Assembly: GCA_041398785.1 (NCBI GenBank)
Contig: JAWKUA010000028.1
Location: forward strand, 7,012-71,011
Source: Planctomycetaceae bacterium
Lineage (GTDB): Bacteria > Planctomycetota > Planctomycetia > Planctomycetales > Planctomycetaceae
DNA: 64,000 nucleotides
Direction of reading: 5' to 3'
The notes below the pieces were generated by a model. It worked only from the letters and a program-made list of their open reading frames with translations. It did not search any database and was not told the origin of the DNA. Shown here piece by piece: positions 54,614 to 63,885 of the stretch. The translations under genes were made by a program, and so were the position numbers. The first letter of the stretch is position 1, and every line of letters begins with the position of its first letter.

Positions 54614-56026
54614 ATGAAAACGTCCCTGTTGTCCTATGACCCGTCTGCGGCGGTTTCGTTGCTGGCGAAGGGCCGACTGGCCGCGCTGCAGTCTGACATC
54701 GAAGCCGCTCGCGATGAAACTCTGAACGACGTGGAACTCTGGCAAAGCGGCGGCCCGGTTCCTGCCGCAAAGCAGCCGCTGGACGCAGGGTTCATTCAGT
54801 GGCCGGAAGAACTGCTTTCGGACCTGGACCGCAACGGCGCGAACAGCCTGGTCGCCCGGATCGAAACCTGCGGTGCTCGGCTGCGAGAAGCGTCGGATTC
54901 CGCCGTGGTGCTGGGAATCGGCGGCTCGTACATGGGCATGCGAGCGATGTTCGAGGCGATCCACAGTCCGTTCCACAACGAGCAAAGCCGCGACCGGCGC
55001 AACGGCATTCCCCGAATCTACTTCGAAGGCTGGAACGTCGACACGGACAACCAGCGAGCGTTGCTGGAACTGCTGACCGACCGGGCAGAATCAGCGCCTG
55101 ACAAGTCGGCCGCCGACGGACGCACGTCGATTATCGTGATCAGCAAGTCGGGAGGCACGCTGGAGACCGCTGTTTCGTTCCGGACATTTCGAGCGTTCGC
55201 GGAAGCTCAGTTCGGTGACGACGCGAAGCGCCTGATCGTTCCCGTTACCGGCGATTCGGGCCGACTGCGAGACCTTCACAACGCGGCGGGATTCGAGGAC
55301 GCGTTTTCCATCCCCGACGGCATCGGCGGACGGTTTTCCGTTCTGACGGCGGTGGGTCTGCTGCCCGCAGCAGTCGCCGGTCTGGACATTCGCGCGCTGC
55401 TGAAGGGAGCCGCAGACATGACGGATCATTTCCGAACGGCACCGTACGGAAGCAACGCTGTGCTGGACTACACGGCTGTCTGTCACGCCTTTGAAACCGA
55501 TCATGGAATGACGCAGCGGATTCTGTCCACCTGGGGCAGCAGGCTGGAAGCGGTCGGTCTGTGGTACGATCAGTTGCTGTCCGAAAGCCTCGGTAAACAC
55601 GAACGCGGAGCCACGCCGATTACCGTCGTCAATACTCGCGATCTGCACAGCCGCGGCCAGCAGCACCAGGAAGGCCGCCGGGACAAGCTAATCACCAACC
55701 TGCTGCCGGGTGAACCCCGCACGCCGACGCTGACTGTTCCAAATCGCCAGGACGACTTCGATCAACTGAATCGGTTCTCTGGTTTTCCGCTGACCAGAAT
55801 TCTGCAGGCGGCCATTGACGGAACCAATCAGGCCTACGCCGATGACCAGCGACCGACGGCCGATATTCGGCTGCCGGAAATCAATGAACACACCATCGGG
55901 CAGATCTTCCAGATGCTGATGCTGGCAACCGTTGTCGAAGGCCGACTGGTCGGGACCAATCCCTATGGCCAGCCCGGCGTGGAAGCCTACAAGAAGAACA
56001 TGAATGCAATTCTGGCGAGCAGTTGA
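54614..56026 (+). CDS. pgi: Glucose-6-phosphate isomerase
   Basis: A 470-residue enzyme interconverting glucose-6-phosphate and fructose-6-phosphate. The start is the ATG at 54614, 6 bases after GGAG; a GTG one codon before is less likely. The sugar-binding loops VLGIGGSYMGMRAM, VISKSGGTLET and the later DHGMTQRILSTWGSRLE, QQHQEGRRDKLITNLLP are visible. The next gene starts directly at its stop, so pgi heads a three-gene operon. Confidence 0.95.
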   Translation: MKTSLLSYDPSAAVSLLAKGRLAALQSDIEAARDETLNDVELWQSGGPVPAAKQPLDAGFIQWPEELLSDLDRNGANSLVARIETCGARLREASDSAVVLGIGGSYMGMRAMFEAIHSPFHNEQSRDRRNGIPRIYFEGWNVDTDNQRALLELLTDRAESAPDKSAADGRTSIIVISKSGGTLETAVSFRTFRAFAEAQFGDDAKRLIVPVTGDSGRLRDLHNAAGFEDAFSIPDGIGGRFSVLTAVGLLPAAVAGLDIRALLKGAADMTDHFRTAPYGSNAVLDYTAVCHAFETDHGMTQRILSTWGSRLEAVGLWYDQLLSESLGKHERGATPITVVNTRDLHSRGQQHQEGRRDKLITNLLPGEPRTPTLTVPNRQDDFDQLNRFSGFPLTRILQAAIDGTNQAYADDQRPTADIRLPEINEHTIGQIFQMLMLATVVEGRLVGTNPYGQPGVEAYKKNMNAILASS

Positions 56027-56710
56027 ATGACGACTCAGATCCGGTACATCGGTCATTCCACTTTCGAAATCCTGACCGGCAGCACGACGATTCTGATCGA
56101 TCCATTCTTCGACGAAAACCCGTCGACCGACCGGACCGCCGCTGACGTCGCCGCTGACGTGATCATCGTGACACACGGACATTTCGACCATATCGCCGAC
56201 GCCGCGTCGATCGCCCGACGAACCGGCGCGACGGTGGTTTCCAACTTCGAAATCATCCAGTGGCTGCAGAATCAGGGTGTGCAGAATACTCACGCGATGA
56301 ACATCGGCGGCCGGCATGAATTCGACTTCGGCACCGTGCTGATGACGATCGCCCACCACAGTTCCATGCTGCCCGACGGCAGCAACGGCGGCAATCCGGC
56401 AGGGTTCGTTCTGATGCTGCCGGACGGCAACATCTATCATGCCGGTGATACCGGTTTGTTCGCCGATATGCAGTTGATCGGCGAAGAAAACCTGGAAGTC
56501 GCTATTCTCCCGATCGGAGACAACTTTACGATGGGGCCGGCCGACAGTCTGAGGGCGATCGGTTTCCTGAACCCGAAAGTGGCCATTCCCTGTCACTTCA
56601 ATACATGGCCGCCGATCGAACAGGACAGCGAATCCTGGTCGGCTTCCGTCCGCAGCCGGACGGCGGCCAGACCGGTGGTGCTGCAACCCGGTGAATGTCA
56701 CCAACTGTAA
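56027..56710 (+). CDS. UPF0173-type metal-dependent hydrolase
   Basis: A 227-residue metallo-beta-lactamase-fold protein. It starts at the base after the pgi stop. The metal motif is HGHFDH (about residue 50), with DPFFDENP, HHSSM, the GNIYHAGDTGLF aspartate and PCHFNTWP histidine. UPF0173 members are hydrolases of unproven substrate. The tight joining to pgi suggests co-translation. Confidence 0.92.
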   Translation: MTTQIRYIGHSTFEILTGSTTILIDPFFDENPSTDRTAADVAADVIIVTHGHFDHIADAASIARRTGATVVSNFEIIQWLQNQGVQNTHAMNIGGRHEFDFGTVLMTIAHHSSMLPDGSNGGNPAGFVLMLPDGNIYHAGDTGLFADMQLIGEENLEVAILPIGDNFTMGPADSLRAIGFLNPKVAIPCHFNTWPPIEQDSESWSASVRSRTAARPVVLQPGECHQL

Positions 56711-56720
56711 GAACACATCG

Positions 56721-57524
56721 ATGTTGCAGGTTCCCACCCGAATTGATGGCCCGGTCGCGGTCATCGGCGATGTTCACGGTCAGGTCGATAAGCTGCGCCG
56801 TGTGATCGATAAGCTGTCGCGAGTCCCCGATATTCACAACCGCTGGATTGTGTTCATCGGTGACCTGGTGGATCGCGGGCCGGATTCCAAAGCCGCCATC
56901 GACATCTTCTTCGAACTGACCGAACGCCACGGCAGGGTCACCTGCATCTGCGGCAACCATGAACTGGCCATGGCCGGGTCGCTGGGACTGATCTCGACTC
57001 CGGACTTCATCGACTGGCCGAGTCGCTGGCTGCCGGCCTACGATTCGGAAACCACGTTTGATTCGTACGGCGTTCCTCACGGAGATCTGCGCGCCCTGCG
57101 CGAAGCGCTGCCCGAACGTCATGCGGAACTTCTGGCGAATCTGCCGTGGCGAGTCGAACATCCGCATCTGCTGTTCGTTCACGCCGGACTGGACCCGGCG
57201 ATGTCGTTTGATATTCAGGTGCAGATCCTGCGCGAGCGTGACTTTACTCTGGCTCACCCGCCCTGGCTGTTCAGCAAGTCGTTTATCAACGGCCCCGTGC
57301 CGGCCGGCTGTCCGGTCACGCTGGTGATCGGCCATGTGCCGATCGCCGAGGTCTACTTCGGCAAACAGATCATTGCCACCGACACCACCGGAGGCGTCCA
57401 GGGCGATCTGAGCTGCGTGCTGCTGCCGGAAGCCGTCGTCCTGACATCCGGCGACGAAGAACCCCGGCAGCTGACGCCGGACGCCCGCCGGCAAAAGAAA
57501 AAAGCCTGGTGGCAGGTATGGTAG
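56721..57524 (+). CDS. Calcineurin-like metallophosphoesterase (diadenosine/serine-threonine phosphatase type)
   Basis: A 267-residue phosphatase. The start at 56721 (MLQVPTRIDG) lies 11 bases after the previous stop; an ATG at 56691 overlaps that gene and is less likely. The metal motifs are GDVHG, GDLVDRGPDS and GNHE, with LLFVHAGLDP and LVIGHVP further on. This set is that of the bacterial PP1-like and ApaH-like proteins. Third gene of the pgi unit. Confidence 0.88.
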   Translation: MLQVPTRIDGPVAVIGDVHGQVDKLRRVIDKLSRVPDIHNRWIVFIGDLVDRGPDSKAAIDIFFELTERHGRVTCICGNHELAMAGSLGLISTPDFIDWPSRWLPAYDSETTFDSYGVPHGDLRALREALPERHAELLANLPWRVEHPHLLFVHAGLDPAMSFDIQVQILRERDFTLAHPPWLFSKSFINGPVPAGCPVTLVIGHVPIAEVYFGKQIIATDTTGGVQGDLSCVLLPEAVVLTSGDEEPRQLTPDARRQKKKAWWQVW

Positions 57525-57756
57525 TTCCCGGCGAATCCGCATACCCCGCCGGTTCCCGCGCGTTTTCGCATCCTCACCGCATCCTCCAGAAAGGGAACCT
57601 GCGGGCTCCAATGGCCGCCGCCGGTCGCCGGGTCGCCGGGTCGCCTGACGGTGTCCAAGCCGCTGTTGACGCCATTTTCCGTTCCCGGCAGAATGTCCTG
57701 CTGCGATCAATTGAGCACGATGCTTGAGCTTCGGTCGTTGTCATGGATGACTCAGG

Positions 57757-59271
57757 ATGAATGCGAACGCGATCAGCCTACAGCGGTTGTTTCCGGCAGC
57801 CAGCTTTGTCGGCTGTGCTGATGTGGTCGTCGCCGGTGTTTCCTGCGACAGCCGCCGGGTTGTTCCTGGCGATGTTTTTGTCGCGCTGCCCGGAACCCGG
57901 ACAGACGGGCACAGCTATATTCGACAGGCCGTTGCCGCGGGAGCCACTGCGGCCATTGTCAGACGGCCGGTGTCGGGACTGCGGCTGCCCCAGTGCGTCG
58001 TCGACGATGTGCCCGTGGCCTATGCACGCCTTTGCATGGCCCTGGCCGGAAATCCCCAGCGTTCGGTCAAGACCGCGGGAATCACCGGCACGAACGGAAA
58101 AACCACCACCGCATTTCTGCTGCGGTCAATTCTGGAACAGTCAAACTGCCGCTGCGGTCTGCTGGGCACAGTCGAATTCAGCGACGGCCTGAACAGTTCC
58201 GCGGCATCCATGACGACGCCGACGGCCGACGTCCTGGCCGGGATGATGAGCGACATGGTTCGCCACGGCAGCAACCACTGCGTGATGGAGGTCAGCAGTC
58301 ATGCGCTGCACCAGAAGCGATGCAGCGGCCTGCAGTTGTCCGCCGCGGCGATCACCAACATCACTCAGGACCATTTTGACTACCATCACACGGCGGAAAA
58401 CTATCGCAGCGCAAAGGCACAAATCGGCACGCTGCTGCACGGCGACGCTCCGCTGCTGCTGAACACCGACGACACCGGCTGCCGGCAGTTGCTTCAGGAA
58501 AACTCCTTCAGCAACCCCGTCATTTCCCTGGGAATGTCGCCGGACGCCGAACTGCGAGCCGAAGTGCTGAGCACCACGCATCGTTCGCAGCGAATTCGAC
58601 TCCATCTGGCTCAGGGCGACGCCGATGTCCGGCTGAAGCTGATCGGTCGTCACAATGTCATGAACGCACTGTTCGCCGCCGGACTGGCCGAACAACTGGG
58701 AATCCATCTTCCGCAGATCATTGCCGGACTGGAACGCATGGTGTCAATTCCCGGCCGGCTGGAACGCATCGACGAAGGCCAGTCGTTTCAAGTGCTGGTC
58801 GACTACGCTCACACTCCCGATGCACTGGCACACTGCCTGAACGCGATCCGCCAGTTTACGCCCGGCCGACTAATCTGCGTCTTTGGAGCCGGCGGGGAAC
58901 GCGATCGCAGTAAGCGCCCGCTGATGGCCGCCGCCGCGTCCGCTGCCGATTCCGTCGTCGTGACTTCCGACAACCCGCGATCCGAAGACCCCGGACGGAT
59001 TATCGAAGACGTCATTCGGGGATTTCCGCCGGGCTGCCCGTTCGAATGCGAAGTGGATCGTGAACGAGCCATCCTGAACGCGTTCCGAAAAGCCGAACCC
59101 GGTGATGTTGTTCTGATCGCCGGCAAGGGTCACGAATCCACGCAGACCATCGGCGACCGAACCGTACCGTTTGACGATCGCGTTGTTGCCCGGCGCCAGT
59201 TGCACGAAGTCATCGTCAGTGGGCCGCTGACGCAGATTCAGCCCGTGTATTCGGTGACCCGGTCAGCGTGA
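57757..59271 (+). CDS. murE: UDP-MurNAc-tripeptide synthetase MurE
   Basis: A 504-residue ligase adding the third amino acid to UDP-MurNAc-L-Ala-D-Glu. GTNGKTT (111-117) is the ATP site, ITQDHFDYHHT and DYAHTPDAL follow, and DNPRSEDP is the DNPR motif that selects meso-diaminopimelate. GKGHE closes the C-terminal domain. This supports a peptidoglycan wall of the meso-DAP type, consistent with the demonstrated presence of peptidoglycan in several planctomycetes. Followed after 10 bases by murF. Confidence 0.96.
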   Translation: MNANAISLQRLFPAASFVGCADVVVAGVSCDSRRVVPGDVFVALPGTRTDGHSYIRQAVAAGATAAIVRRPVSGLRLPQCVVDDVPVAYARLCMALAGNPQRSVKTAGITGTNGKTTTAFLLRSILEQSNCRCGLLGTVEFSDGLNSSAASMTTPTADVLAGMMSDMVRHGSNHCVMEVSSHALHQKRCSGLQLSAAAITNITQDHFDYHHTAENYRSAKAQIGTLLHGDAPLLLNTDDTGCRQLLQENSFSNPVISLGMSPDAELRAEVLSTTHRSQRIRLHLAQGDADVRLKLIGRHNVMNALFAAGLAEQLGIHLPQIIAGLERMVSIPGRLERIDEGQSFQVLVDYAHTPDALAHCLNAIRQFTPGRLICVFGAGGERDRSKRPLMAAAASAADSVVVTSDNPRSEDPGRIIEDVIRGFPPGCPFECEVDRERAILNAFRKAEPGDVVLIAGKGHESTQTIGDRTVPFDDRVVARRQLHEVIVSGPLTQIQPVYSVTRSA

Positions 59272-59281
59272 AAGCAGCACC

Positions 59282-60766
59282 ATGTTTCCGCTAACCGTTG
59301 AACAACTGTGCCAGGTGACCGGAGGACTCGCGACCGGCAGTGCGAATCCGGACGATGTCGTTCGAAACGTCGTTATCGACAGCCGCCTGGCCGGTCCCGG
59401 CAGCGCATTCTTCGCGCTGCAGGGCAATCAGGTTCACGGGATGAACTTTGCGGATGACGCGGTCGCCCGTGGAGCCGTCGTGGTCGTCCTGGACGGCCGG
59501 TTTTCCGAATCCATCACTTCGGCGGACGGCAGCGGACCGGCGACCGTACTTGTCCCCTGTGCCACCGCCGCACTCGCGCAGCTCGCTGTGAGAAATCGAC
59601 GGTACTCGGAAGCTCTGGTGCTGGGAATCACCGGCAGCGTCGGCAAGACGACCACGCGGCGGATGATCTTTGCTGTGCTGGAAGCCGCATTCCGAGGTGT
59701 TCAGAGCCCCCGGAACTTCAACAACGAACTGGGCGTTCCTCTCAGCCTGCTGCAGTTGTCGGCGGGTGACGAATTCGCGGTTATCGAAATGGCGGCGGCC
59801 GGTTCCGGCGAAATCTCCGAACTCGCAGGGATCGCCCGACCGGACTTCGCCGTCGTGACCCGAATCACACCCGCACATCTTGACGGATTCGGTTCCCTGA
59901 AAAGCGTGCAGCAAACCAAGTCCGAGCTCGTCAGAGCGCTGACCGCCGACGGAACTGCAATTCTGAACGCCGACGATCCGCTGGTCCGGCAAATGGCCGA
60001 CCTGACCAAAGCGAATGTCGTACTGTTCGGTGAATCCGCCGACGCGAGCGTTCGCGCGGAATCCGTGCACGTCGAAAACTCGAAGCTGTCCGTAACCGTT
60101 GGTTCGGAAACCTTCGCCGTGCCTGCTTCGGGACGACATCACCTGACGTCGCTGCTGGCCGCGATTGCCGTGGGTCGGGAACTGGGCCTGTCATCGCAGC
60201 AGATCAACCTGGGACTGTCGCGTTACGTTCCCGAATCGGGTCGATGCTGCGTCCTGGAAGTCGGTTCGTGGACCGTCATCGATGATACCTACAACGCCAG
60301 TCCGGCATCCGTTGCCGCAGCCGCCGATTTGCTGCAGCACTGGTCGACTTCCGCGCGCAGGCTGCTGGTGCTCGGCGACATGCTGGAACTTGGCGATCAG
60401 GCCGAAGAATTCCATTTCAGCGTCGGAGCCCGGCTGGCTCAGGCGTCGATCGACCATGTGCTGGTGTTCGGCAGTCACGCCACCGACACCGCGGAAGGAT
60501 TTCTGGAATCCGGTGGCCGCCCCGGCGGGATTTCCGTGTTTGAAGACGTCTCCACGCTGCTGGCGATTCTGGACGTGCAACTTAGTCCCGGCGACGTTGT
60601 TCTGGTGAAAGGCAGCCGCAGTCTGCAGATGGAACGCGTGATCGCGGCACTTCGCGCGGCACATGAACAGCAGCCTGCCACGATCGCCATGAAACGCCCT
60701 GCCGCGAACACAGTGCACTCAGCGCCGCCAGAGTTCGACGACACCTACACCGCACGTCGAGCATGA
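59282..60766 (+). CDS. murF: UDP-MurNAc-pentapeptide synthetase MurF
   Basis: A 494-residue ligase adding D-Ala-D-Ala to UDP-MurNAc-tripeptide. N-terminal VVIDSRLAGPGSAFFAL, ATP site GITGSVGKTTTRRM, ARPDFAVVTRITPAHLDGFGS, DDTYNASPASVAAA and LGDMLELGDQAEEFH are signatures. It follows murE, but mraY and the other division genes are not in the window, so the usual cell-wall cluster is cut short here. Confidence 0.96.
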   Translation: MFPLTVEQLCQVTGGLATGSANPDDVVRNVVIDSRLAGPGSAFFALQGNQVHGMNFADDAVARGAVVVVLDGRFSESITSADGSGPATVLVPCATAALAQLAVRNRRYSEALVLGITGSVGKTTTRRMIFAVLEAAFRGVQSPRNFNNELGVPLSLLQLSAGDEFAVIEMAAAGSGEISELAGIARPDFAVVTRITPAHLDGFGSLKSVQQTKSELVRALTADGTAILNADDPLVRQMADLTKANVVLFGESADASVRAESVHVENSKLSVTVGSETFAVPASGRHHLTSLLAAIAVGRELGLSSQQINLGLSRYVPESGRCCVLEVGSWTVIDDTYNASPASVAAAADLLQHWSTSARRLLVLGDMLELGDQAEEFHFSVGARLAQASIDHVLVFGSHATDTAEGFLESGGRPGGISVFEDVSTLLAILDVQLSPGDVVLVKGSRSLQMERVIAALRAAHEQQPATIAMKRPAANTVHSAPPEFDDTYTARRA

Positions 60767-60947
60767 CCGAAACAGACTACGCTGCACCGGTTTCGCAGCA
60801 CCGGTCGCATCGCACCCGCCGCAGCGGGCTTCCACGATCATTTGGCGGCGTCGCCTGCCGCGTTCCTGTACCCTGCGGCGACGTTCCGGACATCTCCTTC
60901 CGCGTCCGGCGATCCACTGAGACACGACCTCGAAAGCTTTCCCACTC

Positions 60948-61388
60948 ATGGCTTCGTCATTCGAAACCACTCGCCGCGTTGAATTCTGTGAAACCGACAT
61001 GGCGGGCATCGTCCACTTCTCCAACTTCTACCGCTGGATGGAACAGGCGGAGCACGAATTCTTCCGGTCGCTCGGACTGACAATTGTGAACCATCAGCAT
61101 GACGGTTCGACACTGGGCTGGCCGCGAGTTTCCGCGCAGTGCCGATTTCTGGCCCCGGCGTATTACGAAGACATTGTCACCGCCCGGCTGACCGTGCAGC
61201 GAATCGGATTGAAGTCGGTGACCTACGACGTCGACTTCTTCGTCGGCGAACGGCACGTGGCGACCGGTTCCATGAAAACCGTTTGCTGCATCGTCGAACC
61301 CGGCAAGCCGCTCCGTTCGATCGAAATCCCGCCGGAATACATGTCGCAGCTGCAGGAACATCCTCGGGATCCCGCAGCGTCCGCGTGA
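60948..61388 (+). CDS. Hotdog-fold acyl-CoA thioesterase (YbgC/4-hydroxybenzoyl-CoA thioesterase type)
   Basis: A 146-residue thioesterase. FETTRRVEFCETDMAGIVHFSNFYRWMEQAEHEF contains the catalytic aspartate region, and the rest (YYEDIVTARLTVQRIGLKSVTYDVDF) is the hotdog sheet. These enzymes hydrolyse acyl-CoAs; in E. coli YbgC interacts with the Tol-Pal neighbourhood, but no tol genes are here. It is downstream of murF, 181 bases away. Confidence 0.9.
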   Translation: MASSFETTRRVEFCETDMAGIVHFSNFYRWMEQAEHEFFRSLGLTIVNHQHDGSTLGWPRVSAQCRFLAPAYYEDIVTARLTVQRIGLKSVTYDVDFFVGERHVATGSMKTVCCIVEPGKPLRSIEIPPEYMSQLQEHPRDPAASA

Positions 61389-61621
61389 CGGAGTACGCCG
61401 ATCGTCACTGTTTTCCGCAGCAAAACAACAAAACGCCGCGCGGCAACAGGAATCTGAAAACATTGTCGCAAAAAAAACCGGCGCCGGCGTTTTCTGAAAT
61501 CCGTTGTGCACGGACAGATCGTTCAGCGAGAAAATACGTCAGGAAACCGGTCGGCGGATTCAACAACGGTCCACCGCATCGGTTCGGTTCGAACGTCACG
61601 TCACTCGCAGAAAGGTCGGCC

Positions 61622-61969
61622 ATGAAACTGGAGGTTCGTACTGGTGTTCAGGAACGTTCAGCAAAACGCATCGCCTTCGTCAAAAGCGCGATCGAAGATG
61701 TGTTGTCGCATACGCTGGATCGTATTGACGGCATGACGGTATCGCTTGCGCCGCAGCATCGCAGAGCCGGCGACGAAATCGACTGCCGAATCTCCGCACA
61801 CGTAACCGGGCGGGGAACCGTTGTGGCCGCCACTCGCAGCGGCAGCGTTTACGAAGCCGTGAACGACGCTCTGCGGAAGCTCGCCCGAGGTCTCGCTCAC
61901 ACGCGGGGAAAACGCTTTGCCCGTCGTCGAGGCAGCCTGCGGACGCTGGAACCGAACCTGCCGGAGTAA
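61622..61969 (+). CDS. Short-form ribosome hibernation promoting factor (HPF/YfiA, sigma-54 modulation family)
   Basis: A 115-residue protein. It fits the HPF/RaiA fold: EVRTGVQERSAKRIAFVKSAIEDVL helix start, VSLAPQH, CRISAHVTGRGTVVAATRSGSVYEAVNDALRKLARGL, then a basic C-terminal tail (HTRGKRFARRRG). The length corresponds to the short form without a dimerisation domain. It probably helps to silence ribosomes in slow growth. Start ATG at 61622; the in-frame extension from 61139 is not supported. Confidence 0.85.
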   Translation: MKLEVRTGVQERSAKRIAFVKSAIEDVLSHTLDRIDGMTVSLAPQHRRAGDEIDCRISAHVTGRGTVVAATRSGSVYEAVNDALRKLARGLAHTRGKRFARRRGSLRTLEPNLPE

Positions 61970-62101
61970 TCTCCAACCGAATCAGCCGCGGCTGTCCACG
62001 GATTGTTGATTGCGGCGAATAATCCTGGCCCGATCAATCCGGTCGACGCCGCGTCGCGGGTCGAAGAGAATTTCCTTTTGTGACCTACAGCCAGCAGAAA
62101 C

Positions 62102-62134
62102 GCCCGGCGAATCCCCTTCGCCGGGCTTTTTTTT
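62102..62134 (+). terminator. Rho-independent terminator after hpf
   Basis: A perfect 9-bp GC-rich stem (62102-62110 with 62118-62126), a 7-base loop and eight T (62127-62134), 133 bases after the hpf stop. The T run overlaps the dusB stop on the other strand. Confidence 0.88.
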
Positions 62135-63199
62135 ACCAGCGTTCCACCGGCCCGTTCGGGACTTTGATCATCGCCGTCGGAATCCACGTACTTCGTTCGC
62201 CATGCCGAAGCCGGATCTGCTGGACGATCGAATTAAAGTGCGAAAACGACGCAATTCGCCGCAACTCGTCTTCCAGCGATTCCGGAATTCCCAGAGCCGC
62301 CCCATACCACGCGGCGAACTTCCGAAACAGCACACAGCTATATTCGCCATGCTGTTCCGTCATCAGCCGAAAGTGCTCCGCCAGAAAACTGACCTGTTCG
62401 TCGGCAGTCGGATCGGTGGGTTCCTGCCCGCATGAATGCTGCTGCAGCTTTCGAAAGATCCACGGATCCAGCATCGCCCCGCGACCGATCGCGACGGCCG
62501 CGCAACCGGTTTCTTCAATCATCGAAATCGCGTCGTCGACGGTTCGCACATCGCCGTTGGCGATCACCGGCATCGCCGTCGTCGCGCTGACCACGTCACG
62601 GATCGCGGCTCGATTGACGGAACCCCGAAACCCCTGTTGCCGAGTGCGTCCGTGAACCGTTACCGCCGCGACACCCAGGTCTTCAAATGTCGCCGCCAGA
62701 TCCGGGGCCGACACGTGGTCGTCATCCCAGCCGCCAAGTCGCATCTTGACCGTCACGGGACGTCCACCGCGTCCAGAACGCGCCCGACCATTTCCGCCGC
62801 GTCGTCGGCGCTGCACATCAGCCGCGCCCCGCCACCGGAACCATTGACCTTGGCCATCGGGCAGCCCATGTTGATGTCAATGCCCTCGTAATCGCGATCT
62901 CGCAGCCAGCGAGCCGCCGCGACAAGGTCCGCCGAAATGCCGCTGAAAATCTGAACCGAAAGCGGCCGGTCGTCGTCCGTGGTGGCGACAAGTTCCAGCG
63001 ACTTGCGATTTTCCCCGACGAGCATCTTCGCCTGAACCAAATCGGTCGTCGCCAGCCCGAGCCCGCCCAGCCGCCGCAGCATCCGGCGAAACGCAAGGTG
63101 AGTATAGCCCGCCAGCGGAGCCAGAAAGAATCGGCTCGGCAGCCTGCGGCCACCGATCGTCATTGAACCATCCGCCGGCGCCGCAGCAACGCTCGTCAT
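62133..63199 (-). pseudogene. dusB: tRNA-dihydrouridine synthase (DusB type), interrupted by a one-base frameshift
   Basis: The 5' part (63199 to about 62757) encodes FLAPLAGYTHLAFRRM, the FMN-binding region and the catalytic cysteine in INMGCPMAKV; its frame ends with a stop at 62753. The 3' part continues in another frame from about 62756 (VTVKMRLGGWDDD, VHGRTRQQGF, VIANGDVRT, IGRGAMLDPW) to 62133. The junction reads GTCCCGTGACG where GTCCCGGTGACG would join the frames (VDVP then VTVKM). So one G is missing at 62756/62757. This is either a real mutation or a base error. The start overlaps the maf stop (ATGA), so the two are coupled. Confidence 0.85.
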
Positions 63200-63885
63200 C
63201 GGTCCCCATCCTTCCGCAACCATATTCCCGCGCCGTTCCGCAGCGGTATCCCGAACGTCGTCAGCGCGCGGTGAAGTTCCATCAGCGGCAAGCCAATTAC
63301 ATTCGTCAGACTTCCCTGAACCTGCCGAACAAAGACGGACGCCAGGCCCTGAATCGCATATCCTCCCGCCTTGCCGCGATATTCGCCGGTGGAAATGTAC
63401 CAGTCGACAAACTGTGGCGTGAGTTCTTCCAGCCACACAGTCGTTTTCACAGTCTCGCGGCGAACCGGCATCCGATCCGACTCCGCCGGCACTCCGGCCT
63501 GAAAACACGTCCAGACTTCGTGAGCCTGCCCGGACAAATAGTCGGCCATCCACTGCCGCAACTGATCCTCACCGCCGACCTCGTCAGGCTGGCCCAGAAC
63601 GACCTTCCCGTCTCCCGACTGAGCAACGACCACCGTGTCCGCACAAACGATACACACCTGCTGGCCCCCAGGCTGCGGCAGATTTCGGACCTGCCCGGCA
63701 ACATCATCAAACTTTTGCTGCACGATCTCGCCAAGCTGATCGGCGATCGCATCGTCGCGGTCCAGACCGTGAAACGACAACTCGTCACTGCACTCCGGTG
63801 GTACGGCGAGCAAATCCCGCTCATCCACCAGCCACCCCATCAGTTCGCGTCGCTGAGGTGATCGAGAACCCAGAACAACCTTCAT
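63196..63885 (-). CDS. maf: Maf-like nucleotide pyrophosphatase
   Basis: A 229-residue house-cleaning nucleoside triphosphate pyrophosphatase of the Maf/Ham1 superfamily. MKVVLGSRSPQRREL opens the nucleotide-binding loop, VCADTVVV supplies the catalytic acid, and the C-terminal TGEYRGKAGGYAIQG, GSLTNVIGLPL complete the signature. Maf proteins remove 5-methyl-UTP, pseudo-UTP or dTTP-type nucleotides. The start is taken at 63885; longer extension upstream to 63975 was rejected. It is translationally coupled to the dusB gene. Confidence 0.93.
   Translation of the reverse strand: MKVVLGSRSPQRRELMGWLVDERDLLAVPPECSDELSFHGLDRDDAIADQLGEIVQQKFDDVAGQVRNLPQPGGQQVCIVCADTVVVAQSGDGKVVLGQPDEVGGEDQLRQWMADYLSGQAHEVWTCFQAGVPAESDRMPVRRETVKTTVWLEELTPQFVDWYISTGEYRGKAGGYAIQGLASVFVRQVQGSLTNVIGLPLMELHRALTTFGIPLRNGAGIWLRKDGDR

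Noticed and set aside
60763..61080. A 105-codon frame overlapping the murF stop and the thioesterase start
   Set aside because: It overlaps the clear hotdog thioesterase gene in another frame and shows no protein-like features.
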